In this document: one piece after another, positions 17,323-25,158 of the stretch
Numbering within the stretch: the stretch's first letter is position 1
Layout of the letters: every line of letters begins with the position of its first letter
Source: a virus
Length of the DNA stretch: 45,313 bases
IMG/VR virus record: IMGVR_UViG_3300031841_005713
Coordinates: 1 to 45,313 of that record
Direction: 5' to 3' (one strand)
Position numbers and translations under genes: made by a program
The notes under the pieces: generated by a model
Told to the model about the DNA's origin: nothing
Databases searched by the model: none
Seen by the model: only the letters and a program-made list of their open reading frames with translations

Positions 17323-19727
17323 GAAAGTAGCCTCTTTATTTTATCCGGTACTTGTCTAAAAGCTTTTGTTATCTTCTTTTGCATAAATTCAAGTATGATA
17401 TCGTCCTTATTTTCTTTACCAAAAGCAGCTTTGTAAACAGAACTGTTATCATTATTTTTTGGCTGTGAAACCCACCTTCTAGTCTTTTTAGTTTTTGGCT
17501 TTTTGTAGCCTAAAAGCTTTTTAGGCTCTTTATAATCAATCATGTACTCATAATGAATATAAGAAGTTTTTCTATTTCTTGACTGTCTAAGAAGACCAAC
17601 TCCTGATTTTCCAAATGGGTTTTCATTTTGTTTTATAAATTTTATTAAGTATAAATAAATTATCTCTGCTGGTAATTTATAGCTTGATACATTATTTGTT
17701 TCAAATTCTTCACGAGAACCTAATAAAAGACCGTCTGTTTTTTGATAACCAGGGTAATTTAAATCTGTATTTGCGTATACAACAAAATCCATAGCTCTGT
17801 TGTAAAAGTGCCTACTGTTAACATCTACACCTCTCCCTGGTGTAACATTTTCATATCTTCTAAATACACTTATAGGCAACAATAGAATATTCTTTTCAGG
17901 CAAACCTTCATTATCTGCAATAAACTTTCTAAATGCTATGGCAAACTTCAACAAGTTTTCGCCATTCTTTTTCATTATTTCTAAATTAGTGCCCCTTGTC
18001 GTCGTTGTTGGCAATGCAACAGTCCCACCTTGTACACCCTTGTTATTGTTTTTTTCATTAGAAGATTCTTCGGTCACTGCAATAATTTCATTTTGTAAAT
18101 TGTAGCTAAAATTACCAGCTTGTGATGGTAATTGAGAATTTGATTTTGGTAAATCTTTAAAAATTGCTCTTCTTAAAAATTCTTTTCCAGAGGTGTCATC
18201 TATATTTTGCAAATCTTCAAGAATTTCTTGTATTAAAATTTGATCTGCTGTAAAGTCCTCTAATTGTTCTGGCTGTATACCATCCTGGGCTAATGGAATG
18301 TATAATTGTGAGTTTACGACTCTCTGTAACCTTGTACAAGAATCTAGCTGTTGTTGTGCTTGAGCGATTATAGCAGGATCTGTAGGTTGTCCAATCAATG
18401 CCGCTGTTTGACTAACATATGTCGCATTTTGCACAACATCAAAAACCCCAGGTCTGTTTCTAGCTTTCTTTTGTAAAGAATACTCAATAGCTGCATCAAC
18501 ATTTTTGTCTGCTAAATCCTCTGACTTGCCAAAAATATCCACTTGAACTAAACTAAGATTTGTACTCTCTACAAAGCCATATTTGTATGTGTTTTGTACT
18601 ACACCCTTTATATAATCTTTTAATGTTTTGTTTATCAATGTCTTAAATTGTTCACTACTTTTAAAGCTTGATCCAGGTTGCTGATTTGCTGAGCTTATAA
18701 ATTCAAATGTAAAGTAAAGTGATCTATTGTCCTTTATATCATCTGTTGTTAAACTAGCTTTTGTTTCTTGAGTTGCCAGTGTTACAGGAAACTCAGAATA
18801 GTTTGTATTATTCTGAACTGGTGTTAATGTTTTAATATAGTTTAAAACCTTATCACTGCCAGCTTCAATCTTAACCTTAAAAGGAATATAAGCAGACTCA
18901 TTTAAAAATAGTGTTTCTAATTGATTAGAACTTACTTCACCAGATGCTGGTTGTGGCAAATTTGTTAATTCTTGTCTGGTTTTTGTGGAGCCTAGACTGG
19001 CTATGAGTCTTTTTCTTAACTTATCTGGCGACAAAACATTTGATATCATATCAGAGTAGAACTGACCGTAACCTACAGTTGGATTGTTTGGATTTGCCAG
19101 CGATCTAGCACTAATAGATGAACCAGATGCTGGAGTTATCTGAAGGTTTCTGCATGTTTGTGCTTCCTGAGAGTATGTTTCTGCCAAGGAGACATTTCCA
19201 CCCTGCACACCTTTAATAATTGGAGCAGTTTTCCCTGTTTGTACAAGAGTAATGTCGGAAAAGTTTTCTATATCTCCAAAATTTACCTTTACAATATCTC
19301 CTCTTTTAATAGACAAGCCAGTTTTAACTGGTATTAAAAATGAATCGGAAGTTAAAATCTGTGATGTAAATTTTGATTCAGCTATATTGTGTGTTGTAAA
19401 ATATGAGTATAGAGATGGAATATGTAGTAGTGCTATCTTAAATTTAGAATTTTCAGAGTTGCTCGTATTGTCTTCTCTATCTATATTGTATTCTTCATTT
19501 AAGAAAAGGTCACTTAAAACTCTACGATCTTTGACATACGAATCGCTAGCTATTTTAACTACAAGACCATAAAAACTAGTTTTATTTTTGTTTTGTTCTT
19601 TTTCTAGACTTTTTCGAGCTATCTCTTCTAAGATAACATCATATGGAGTTTCTCTTATTACAGCATCGGCAGGACCAGATTTAATTGGCTTTGGTCTTGC
19701 TACTTTATTTAATGTAGAAGCAACCAT
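17319..19727 (-). CDS. Baseplate hub-like protein with C-terminal M15-type peptidase domain
   Basis: This 802-residue protein has an N-terminal half of beta strands that may include an OB-like segment near 130-165 (LIPVKTGLSIKRGDIVKVNF). Its C-terminal part (~560-735) carries the motif pattern of M15 D-Ala-D-Ala carboxypeptidases and endolysins. FRRYENVTP corresponds to the usual 'SGYRS' region. SRHFYNRAMD (around 639-647) gives the zinc ligands H-x6-D. SYIHYEYM (~723) supplies the later His. M15 enzymes cut peptidoglycan peptide stems. In T4 the hub carries a lysozyme domain in gp5, so a peptidase here would do the same cell-wall penetration job by a different chemistry. The C-terminus is very basic (PKTKKTRRW). 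It overlaps its neighbours by 1 and 4 nt. The M15 call is from motifs, and the hub role is from position. Confidence 0.75.
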   Translation of the reverse strand: MVASTLNKVARPKPIKSGPADAVIRETPYDVILEEIARKSLEKEQNKNKTSFYGLVVKIASDSYVKDRRVLSDLFLNEEYNIDREDNTSNSENSKFKIALLHIPSLYSYFTTHNIAESKFTSQILTSDSFLIPVKTGLSIKRGDIVKVNFGDIENFSDITLVQTGKTAPIIKGVQGGNVSLAETYSQEAQTCRNLQITPASGSSISARSLANPNNPTVGYGQFYSDMISNVLSPDKLRKRLIASLGSTKTRQELTNLPQPASGEVSSNQLETLFLNESAYIPFKVKIEAGSDKVLNYIKTLTPVQNNTNYSEFPVTLATQETKASLTTDDIKDNRSLYFTFEFISSANQQPGSSFKSSEQFKTLINKTLKDYIKGVVQNTYKYGFVESTNLSLVQVDIFGKSEDLADKNVDAAIEYSLQKKARNRPGVFDVVQNATYVSQTAALIGQPTDPAIIAQAQQQLDSCTRLQRVVNSQLYIPLAQDGIQPEQLEDFTADQILIQEILEDLQNIDDTSGKEFLRRAIFKDLPKSNSQLPSQAGNFSYNLQNEIIAVTEESSNEKNNNKGVQGGTVALPTTTTRGTNLEIMKKNGENLLKFAIAFRKFIADNEGLPEKNILLLPISVFRRYENVTPGRGVDVNSRHFYNRAMDFVVYANTDLNYPGYQKTDGLLLGSREEFETNNVSSYKLPAEIIYLYLIKFIKQNENPFGKSGVGLLRQSRNRKTSYIHYEYMIDYKEPKKLLGYKKPKTKKTRRWVSQPKNNDNSSVYKAAFGKENKDDIILEFMQKKITKAFRQVPDKIKRLLS

Positions 19728-20029
19728 TACTCACTAGTTTCCTCTTCTTTTTTGTTGATTTCTTCAAACAACTTATCTCTTTCGGAATCGGAAAACCCAG
19801 TAAAGTGATTGGTCTCTGTTTTCTTGAATAAGGCAGTGAGCTTAACCAACTGTTCGTTAGCTCGCTGCATTGTCTCCAGGTGCTTAGACAAGACCATTCC
19901 AGCACTTTGGTGGTTTGTCTTGCCAGCCTGAATATCTGTTAGAATTTGAGTTACAAGATAATCGGCTTTATTTCTATCTTCTTCGATGTTTTTTATTGCC
20001 TGCTCTGCCAACTCATCTGGATCTATCAT
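19727..20029 (-). CDS. Small acidic helical protein, unknown
   Basis: This 100-residue, fully helical-looking, charged protein contains IEEDRNKADYLVTQILTDIQ in its N-terminal part, a middle helix (residues ~43-68) and an acidic tail (KKEEETSE). It has no membrane segment or cysteine pattern. The start overlaps the sigma-factor stop by 4 nt (ATGA), and its stop overlaps the hub gene start by 1 nt. It is therefore translated between regulation and tail genes. Its size and helical build would be compatible with a small terminase, an assembly chaperone or a regulator, but nothing in the sequence decides between these. Confidence 0.7.
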   Translation of the reverse strand: MIDPDELAEQAIKNIEEDRNKADYLVTQILTDIQAGKTNHQSAGMVLSKHLETMQRANEQLVKLTALFKKTETNHFTGFSDSERDKLFEEINKKEEETSE

Positions 20030-20733
20030 TTCGGATCACCATTTACCCAATCATACTTGAACTCTCGATACCTTTTCTTAATGTTGCTCAAGCTAGCTAC
20101 AAGTTGCTTAGTGTTTAAACCACTAATCTCTCGTAGGTATAGATAAATAGCTTTTTTGTTAAAAATTTCAATATCTTCAATGCTATCCATTAGATCTTCA
20201 ATTGCTAAAATGGTTTTTTGTTCATTCTCTTTTAGAGGCATTTGTTTCCAACCGTCTATCTCACCACACAAAGCAGTCCAAAACTCTCGGTGGGCTCTGT
20301 CGTCTTCATAACGATTCTTTGTTACAAACTGTTCATTTTTCATTTGGTGATAAACATCATCGCAATTCACTTCTCTTTGAAGCCTTTTAGTGTTTTTCTT
20401 GACCTTCTGAATAAACCAGTTTTTTGTGATAACACTAAAATAAGAGAAAGCTTTGTGCCCCTTATCAGGGTCGAACTTGTCTAAAATTGTAGTAAGCCAA
20501 ATTTTACATTCATCGGCTAAAACTTCTATGTTTGGAAGGTTGTTAAACTTGTAGGTGTAGATAATCTTATCTACCATTTCACTAAAAGCTGGCTGAATGA
20601 GTGTGCCATAAAGGCGGTCTCTTTCAAAACGATCTCTTGTAAGAGCATATTGAATGATAGCTTCTTCGTGGACTTTTGTAAAATAAAGTCTTTTAGTTCT
20701 CTTCCGTCTCTTCTTCTTGATTTGTTGTGTCAT
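20026..20733 (-). CDS. 55: Late-transcription sigma factor, gp55-like
   Basis: This 235-residue protein resembles T4 gp55, a minimal sigma-70-family factor that directs host RNA polymerase to phage late promoters (T4 gp55 is 185 residues). The best evidence is region 2-like: WLTTILDKFDPDKGHKAFSY at ~79-98 followed by FSVITKNWFIQKVKK, the 'FDP.KG..AFSYF' motif of T4-like late sigma factors. The N-terminus is very basic (KKKRRKRTKR) and the C-terminal ~60 residues are helical. It overlaps the preceding membrane-protein gene by 41 nt, with ATG at 20733 and a GAGAT-type site. In T4, late promoters are TATAAATA-like. I did not find a convincing copy upstream of the tail genes, which may be read through from upstream. 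Confidence 0.85.
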   Translation of the reverse strand: MTQQIKKKRRKRTKRLYFTKVHEEAIIQYALTRDRFERDRLYGTLIQPAFSEMVDKIIYTYKFNNLPNIEVLADECKIWLTTILDKFDPDKGHKAFSYFSVITKNWFIQKVKKNTKRLQREVNCDDVYHQMKNEQFVTKNRYEDDRAHREFWTALCGEIDGWKQMPLKENEQKTILAIEDLMDSIEDIEIFNKKAIYLYLREISGLNTKQLVASLSNIKKRYREFKYDWVNGDPK

Positions 20734-21004
20734 TTTCTATCTCAAATAAGTTTCTAAATTTATTAATGCTATCAACGACTTCTTTAGAGTGACGAATAAG
20801 TTGTCCTAGGGTTTCGTCCCCATAGAACATCTCCATCTCATAAACATTGTCTAGGTGCTTTGAGAATTCAACCATCTTATCTTCCATCTGTTGGACATCT
20901 ACGGTCATTTGATACATTACCCTAAGTAAACCTCTAACATACCATACAGCCAATCCTAGAGCGATTGAGAGGGTAATTGTAGCTATAGTTAGTGTAATGA
21001 TCAT
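20693..21004 (-). CDS. Small membrane-anchored protein, unknown
   Basis: The 103-residue protein starts with one clear membrane segment (residues ~2-23, IITLTIATITLSIALGLAVW). A likely cytoplasmic helix follows, with heptad character (VDVQQMEDKMVEFSKHLDNV), and the tail is acidic (EEETEEN). The 3' 41 nt overlap the sigma-factor gene in another frame. It starts in a 4-nt ATGA overlap with the zinc-ribbon gene. From memory, similar small anchored proteins accompany gp55 in marine T4-like phages, but I cannot check this. Function is unknown. Confidence 0.75.
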   Translation of the reverse strand: MIITLTIATITLSIALGLAVWYVRGLLRVMYQMTVDVQQMEDKMVEFSKHLDNVYEMEMFYGDETLGQLIRHSKEVVDSINKFRNLFEIENDTTNQEEETEEN

Positions 21005-21246
21005 TTGGTTGCCTCGGCTTTCATCTGCTTTAAGATTTCTCTGTTCTCTTCAATGTGGTCAATCACATTTTCTTTAGCAGATTTTTTTTCTTCTTTTTGT
21101 TTTCTTATTGTAACAAAGTTTGTGGGAACTTTGTAGGGCTTACCTTGTTCGCAATGAGGGCATTCTGATGGGAGTGGGTCTTTCATTCCCATCCACTCCC
21201 ACCATTGTCTATTACAGTAATCACAATTGAATCTATATTTTGGCAT
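21001..21246 (-). CDS. Small zinc-ribbon protein (FmdB-like)
   Basis: This 81-residue protein has two CxxC knuckles, C8-x2-C11 and C29-x2-C32, in the arrangement of FmdB/CxxC-CxxC zinc ribbons: KYRFNCDYCNRQW and PSECPHCEQGKP. A basic helical tail follows, rich in Lys and Glu. Zinc binding is a safe inference and nucleic-acid or protein contact a possible one. It sits 2 nt after the preceding 64-codon gene and overlaps the membrane-protein gene by 4 nt, in the unit that leads to the late sigma factor. A regulatory or transcription-linked role is a guess from that neighbourhood. Confidence 0.78.
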   Translation of the reverse strand: MPKYRFNCDYCNRQWWEWMGMKDPLPSECPHCEQGKPYKVPTNFVTIRKQKEEKKSAKENVIDHIEENREILKQMKAEATK

Positions 21247-21248
21247 TG

Positions 21249-21443
21249 TTACTCGTAAATAAATTCTGATTGCTGGTCGTCGACTTTAAATGTTGGTGGG
21301 TTAGTTACCATTAACTCATCTTGGGAGTCCCCCTGAACAACAAAATTAAAATCTTTTAAAACTGGTACAATATCTGTCTGTTCTAAAAGTGATTTTTGTA
21401 GAGCCATCATTACGGCTCCTAATGCTTGATCTGATAATTTCAT
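21249..21443 (-). CDS. Small conserved-looking hypothetical protein
   Basis: This is a 64-residue acidic protein. The N-terminal helix LSDQALGAVMMALQKSLLEQ is followed by a short beta half (FNFVVQGDSQDELMVTNPPT) and ends in FIYE. There are no cysteines or membrane segments. It begins immediately after the gmd stop codon and ends 2 nt before the zinc-ribbon gene, so it opens the regulatory and tail part of the transcription array. I recall very similar N-termini among T4-like cyanophage hypotheticals, with moderate certainty. Function is unknown. Confidence 0.72.
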   Translation of the reverse strand: MKLSDQALGAVMMALQKSLLEQTDIVPVLKDFNFVVQGDSQDELMVTNPPTFKVDDQQSEFIYE

Positions 21444-22436
21444 TTATTTCCATCCTTTTTTTGAAACTGTGTGATTAAAATCACTTATATACATATCCTC
21501 TGCTAAAGAGGAAAAATTAAATTTTGGCTTCCAGCCTAAAACTTTTCTTGCTTTTGTGCTATCTCCTAAAAGACAAGGAACTTCATGTGGTCTAAAATAT
21601 TTTTCGTTAATCTTTAAATGTTTTGATGGATCACCCAGTTCTGCACATGCCCATACCTCTTCAAGAAATTGTTCTACTGAATGTGTTTCGCCTGTTGCAA
21701 CAACATAATCATCTGGTGTCTCTTGTTGTAGCATAAGCCACATTGCTTTTACATAGTCCTTCGCATGTCCCCAATCTCTTTTTGCAGATAAATTTCCTAG
21801 CTGAATATGGTCTTGGTGACCAAGCCTAATATTTGCCGCTGCTAGTGTAATTTTTCTTGTTACAAAAGTTTCTCCTCGACGGGGTGACTCGTGATTAAAC
21901 AAAATACCACTTGAAGCATGTAACCCATAAGATGTGCGATAATTTCGTACCAAGTTGTGAGCAAACACCTTTGCACAGGCATATGGAGAAGCTGGCATCA
22001 AACGAGATTCTTCATTATATCCCAATTCTGGAATATTTGGATTATCGCCATACATTTCTGAAGAACTAGCTTGGTAAAATCGGCACTTTGGGTGAACATT
22101 TCTTATCGCTTCAAGAATACGAAGAGTTCCGTTTACTATTCCGGAAACAGTATCTTCTGGTACATCAAACGATACTCTGACATGCGACTGGGCTGCTAAA
22201 TTATAGAATTCATCTGGTTTATATTTGATTAATAATCTATAGGTAGCAGATGCATCGTTTAAATCCCAATATTCCATTTTAAAATTTGGGTTAGAGTAAA
22301 TTTTATTTACTCTTTCTGTACATATAAGAGATGTTCTTCTTTTAAGCCCAACAACATAATACCCCTTATAGAGAAGGTGTTCGACTAAATATGAGCCATC
22401 TTGTCCAGTTACACCACTTACAAAAGCGGTTTTCAT
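21444..22436 (-). CDS. gmd: GDP-mannose 4,6-dehydratase
   Basis: The 330-residue extended SDR converts GDP-D-mannose to GDP-4-dehydro-6-deoxy-D-mannose, the first step towards GDP-L-fucose, GDP-rhamnose and others. The N-terminus MKTAFVSGVTGQDGSYLVEH is diagnostic (GxxGxxG at 8-14). The active-site set is present: SSSE at 124-127 and YACAK at 152-156. NHESPRRGETFVTRKITLA is the usual GMD nucleotide-binding signature. I chose ATG 22436 because the upstream extension to 22475 would begin with TTG and precedes the conserved N-terminus. This ATG has AGGGGA 5 nt upstream and makes a 1-nt TAATG overlap with fcl. It forms a pathway pair with the preceding fcl gene. Confidence 0.95.
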   Translation of the reverse strand: MKTAFVSGVTGQDGSYLVEHLLYKGYYVVGLKRRTSLICTERVNKIYSNPNFKMEYWDLNDASATYRLLIKYKPDEFYNLAAQSHVRVSFDVPEDTVSGIVNGTLRILEAIRNVHPKCRFYQASSSEMYGDNPNIPELGYNEESRLMPASPYACAKVFAHNLVRNYRTSYGLHASSGILFNHESPRRGETFVTRKITLAAANIRLGHQDHIQLGNLSAKRDWGHAKDYVKAMWLMLQQETPDDYVVATGETHSVEQFLEEVWACAELGDPSKHLKINEKYFRPHEVPCLLGDSTKARKVLGWKPKFNFSSLAEDMYISDFNHTVSKKGWK

Positions 22437-23356
22437 TAAATTCCCCTCACATTTGGATAATTTTCTGTAAACCAAATACAGGTTTTTGATATAGACTCTT
22501 TAAAAGGAGTGTACTCCGTTTGTTTCCACCCTAAAGATCTTACTTTTGTTTTATCTGATGGCTTTCTATACTGACCGGCAGGCATGTTAGTATTCCACAT
22601 TATTTTACCATCATATCCCATCACTTGTGCAATATTGTTAGCACATTCTTTTATTGAAATTTCATGAGAATTGCCTATATTAATTGGACAATCGTCGTCA
22701 TAATTTTTTAAAACAAACAAAAGTTCTCTAGCTAGGTCTTTTGAATAAGTAAATTCTCTAAGTGGTGAGCCATCTCCCCATAAAACAACATTGGTGCCAC
22801 TTATTTTAGCCTCATGTATTTTTCTTATGATTGCCGGTAAAACATGTGAGTTATTAAGATCAAAATTATCATGTTCTCCAAACAAATTATTTGGTACAAC
22901 AGTGATATAGTTGCAACCATATTGTTGGCGATATGCTCTTGATTGGACATCTAGCATCCTTTTAACATGAGCATAAGCAAAATTACTAGTGTGTGGAGGT
23001 CCTAAATGCATTTGATCCTCTGTCAATGGGTAATTTGTGACATCGGGAAAAATACAGGTGCTTAACATTGAAAGAACTTTAGTGACATTGTTTCTTCGGC
23101 ATGCTTCTAGAACATTAGTGTTTATCAAAATATTATCAAAATAAAAGCTAGCTGGATAATCCGAATTGGCTTTTACTCCCCCAACTTTTGCTGCTAAATG
23201 TATAACATGTGTTGGGCTATGCTTAGATATTATTTCACAGGTGTGCTCTAGATTTTTTAGATCGCAATCCTGAGATGATAAATATATCGCATCGCATCCA
23301 ATATTTTGTAGAGCTAAACCAACCATTCCAGTGCCACCGGTTACTAAAAGTTTCAT
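22436..23356 (-). CDS. fcl: GDP-L-fucose synthase (4-keto-6-deoxymannose epimerase-reductase)
   Basis: The 306-residue enzyme takes the GMD product to GDP-L-fucose using NADPH. All key residues are visible: GGTGMVG at 7-13, HLAAKVGGVKAN at ~53-64, the catalytic STC at 99-101 (Ser and Cys), YAHVK at 128-132 (Tyr and Lys), and SHVLPAIIRK with the catalytic His at 171. Length matches the family (about 315). It is translated just before gmd with a 1-nt overlap, the reverse of the common gmd-fcl order. This pair is the only complete sugar-nucleotide pathway I can name with confidence in the window, assuming the host supplies GDP-mannose. Confidence 0.94.
   Translation of the reverse strand: MKLLVTGGTGMVGLALQNIGCDAIYLSSQDCDLKNLEHTCEIISKHSPTHVIHLAAKVGGVKANSDYPASFYFDNILINTNVLEACRRNNVTKVLSMLSTCIFPDVTNYPLTEDQMHLGPPHTSNFAYAHVKRMLDVQSRAYRQQYGCNYITVVPNNLFGEHDNFDLNNSHVLPAIIRKIHEAKISGTNVVLWGDGSPLREFTYSKDLARELLFVLKNYDDDCPINIGNSHEISIKECANNIAQVMGYDGKIMWNTNMPAGQYRKPSDKTKVRSLGWKQTEYTPFKESISKTCIWFTENYPNVRGI
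22442..22447 (-). promoter_or_regulatory. Ribosome-binding site deciding the gmd start
   Basis: AGGGGA lies 5 nt before ATG 22436, which agrees with the conserved MKTAFVSGVTGQDG start of GMD rather than the longer reading frame that begins with TTG at 22475. Confidence 0.7.
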
Positions 23357-23358
23357 TG

Positions 23359-24129
23359 TTACTCCTCTACAGTAATTCTTGTGTTATCAAGTAAGACAGC
23401 ATTAGGAGCTAAATTTAGCTTAAAACTATCTTCAGGAAGTGTGTTTATATAGTCAAGAGTTTTTTTCTTATCGTTTTCCCACAAAGGTTTGTCCTCGTTA
23501 TAAAACTCTTTAGTTGTATAATTATGTACATTTCTTTTTTCCCATGCATGTGCAAAAGTCATGTCTTCGTCTGTAAGCTGGAATCCGAGATCCACAGCTA
23601 TATCGCCCATCCACAAATCGATTTGCATGTTGAGTCCTACGTGACCCATGACATCGTAGAAGTCCCTGTTGACATATGGAACTGTTGCACACGGATGAGT
23701 ATGTCCATCAGCGCCGTCATAAACCATTGTTCGAATATGAACAAACTTGCCCTCGTATCTATCTTTTATAAGCTTGTCCCAATGCTTAGTAGTGTTACAC
23801 ATATCATCAGTTGCAAAGTTGAACCACTGCCCTTTAGCATCTGCTGCTAGCTCGTTCCAGCACTCATATAGTGTCCTCCATGGTCGTCGTTTTTGAAAAA
23901 TGTGATATCTAAATTCGATATCTTTCCAACGTACCTGTTGATAATTTTGTAATTCTGTTATACAAAATACATCATCATAATCCAAACCTATTATAAATTC
24001 AACATTGTCGATATCATATGCGTTGTCGATAAAACTATGCAAAGTTTTTTTCATTCCAGATAATCTTTCTCTAGCTAGCAACATTACACTCATAAACGGT
24101 TTTTTATCTTTTACTACTTCTTGTTTCAC
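23359..24129 (-). CDS. GT-A type glycosyltransferase (GT2-like)
   Basis: This is a 256-residue protein with the GT-A start pattern (FMSVMLLARERLSGMKKTLH, then FIIGLDYDD). FATDDM at 106-110 gives the metal-binding DxD equivalent. The latter half has LTDEDMTFAHAWEK, which fits the ED acceptor or catalytic-base region. It probably transfers one sugar from a nucleotide donor. The start is GTG at 24129, supported by AGGGGA 5 nt upstream and by the fact that the ribosome site overlaps the stop of the upstream gene. It lies directly before fcl and gmd, so GDP-fucose is a possible donor. That is inference. Confidence 0.8.
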   Translation of the reverse strand: MKQEVVKDKKPFMSVMLLARERLSGMKKTLHSFIDNAYDIDNVEFIIGLDYDDVFCITELQNYQQVRWKDIEFRYHIFQKRRPWRTLYECWNELAADAKGQWFNFATDDMCNTTKHWDKLIKDRYEGKFVHIRTMVYDGADGHTHPCATVPYVNRDFYDVMGHVGLNMQIDLWMGDIAVDLGFQLTDEDMTFAHAWEKRNVHNYTTKEFYNEDKPLWENDKKKTLDYINTLPEDSFKLNLAPNAVLLDNTRITVEE

Positions 24130-24134
24130 AATTA

Positions 24135-24140
24135 TCCCCT
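24135..24140 (-). promoter_or_regulatory. Ribosome-binding site for a GTG start
   Basis: AGGGGA on the minus strand, 5 nt before GTG 24129, overlaps the stop (TAG) of the GMD-like gene. It supports GTG as the start of the GT2-like transferase. Confidence 0.6.
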
Positions 24141-25158
24141 ATCTCGTTAAAAAATGTCTTCCAGAAGAAACTTTATTTCTCCAATATTCTAATAAATCAT
24201 CCATTGTTTTTTCAAAACTTATTTGCGGTTTCCACCCTGTGTGTTTGGTAAATTTTGTTGTATCTGGAATTTGTAAATCGGCATCGACTGGTCTCAGCCT
24301 ATCTGTATCTACCTCTATTTTAATGTTCTTGTGAGTAGATTTAGATATTAAATATTTTAGCATCTGTTCTATAGTACATGAAAATGTACCTCCGATGTTA
24401 TAATACTCACCCCTAACAGGCTTATTTGTAACAAGCAAATAATATGCTCTAACAGCATCTCTTACATCTGTCCAAGTTCTCAAAGAATTTAAATTACCGA
24501 CTTTTACAACAGGAGGTATTAACCCAGCTTCTATCATAGCTATTTGTTTTGCGAAAGTGGACTCGGCAAAAACGTCTCCTCTCCGTGGTCCTGTGTGGGT
24601 GAACATTCTTGTTGTCATAATATTCATGTTATATGCCTCAGCATAATATCTTCCAATTAAATCAGTACCTATTTTAGATATCGCATATGGTGAAGCAGGG
24701 TGAAAGTTCTCTTCCTCTGTGATTGGTACTCTATCTGCTGGTACCCTGCCATATACTTCCGATGATGCACACACATGTATTTGTGGACTACAATCACTCT
24801 TTTTCAATGCTTCTAAGAGTTTTGCTGTCCCTAAAATATTTGTGTTTAGTGTGTCAAGAGGTGCGGCAAAGCTAGTTTTAGGATAACTTTGAGCAGCAAG
24901 ATGAAAAACGTAATCTGGAGACGACTGTTGTACTGCGTCAATTAAAGACGGTAGATCGTTTAAATCACCGTATAAAAGTTGAACTCTGTTCTTTTTATTA
25001 ATACGAGAAGACAGATGCTCAATGTTCTCCATGTTATCGTTCCAGCGGGTAAAGCCGTATATATTCCAGTTGGTATTCTCTAGCAAAAAGTCTACCAAAT
25101 GAGAGCCTACCATTCCGGTAACTCCTGTTATAAGACAGTTTTGTACATTTTCAGACAT
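24139..25158 (-). CDS. GDP-mannose 4,6-dehydratase-like extended SDR
   Basis: This 339-residue extended SDR has the nucleotide site GVTGMVG at 12-18, the catalytic YAISK at 158-162, and RMFTHTGPRRGDVFAESTFA, the GMD/RMD-type nucleotide-sugar loop. It is clearly related to the canonical gmd nearby but differs in its N-terminus (lacks GQDGSYL). It could therefore be a dehydratase for another GDP- or CDP-sugar, or an RMD-type 4-reductase that gives GDP-D-rhamnose from the GMD product. The last option would explain why a second homologue is kept in the same cluster. The ATG overlaps the stop of the PhyH gene by 1 nt. The SDR assignment is firm and the substrate unknown. Confidence 0.88.
   Translation of the reverse strand: MSENVQNCLITGVTGMVGSHLVDFLLENTNWNIYGFTRWNDNMENIEHLSSRINKKNRVQLLYGDLNDLPSLIDAVQQSSPDYVFHLAAQSYPKTSFAAPLDTLNTNILGTAKLLEALKKSDCSPQIHVCASSEVYGRVPADRVPITEEENFHPASPYAISKIGTDLIGRYYAEAYNMNIMTTRMFTHTGPRRGDVFAESTFAKQIAMIEAGLIPPVVKVGNLNSLRTWTDVRDAVRAYYLLVTNKPVRGEYYNIGGTFSCTIEQMLKYLISKSTHKNIKIEVDTDRLRPVDADLQIPDTTKFTKHTGWKPQISFEKTMDDLLEYWRNKVSSGRHFLTR

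Noticed and set aside
17650-17657. TATAAATA, identical to the T4 late-promoter box
   Set aside because: It is on the plus strand, within coding sequence of the hub gene and facing opposite to all genes; an A+T-rich genome gives such matches by chance.
22437-22475. 39-nt N-terminal extension of gmd
   Set aside because: It begins with TTG and precedes the conserved GMD start; ATG 22436 has a ribosome site and a TAATG junction.
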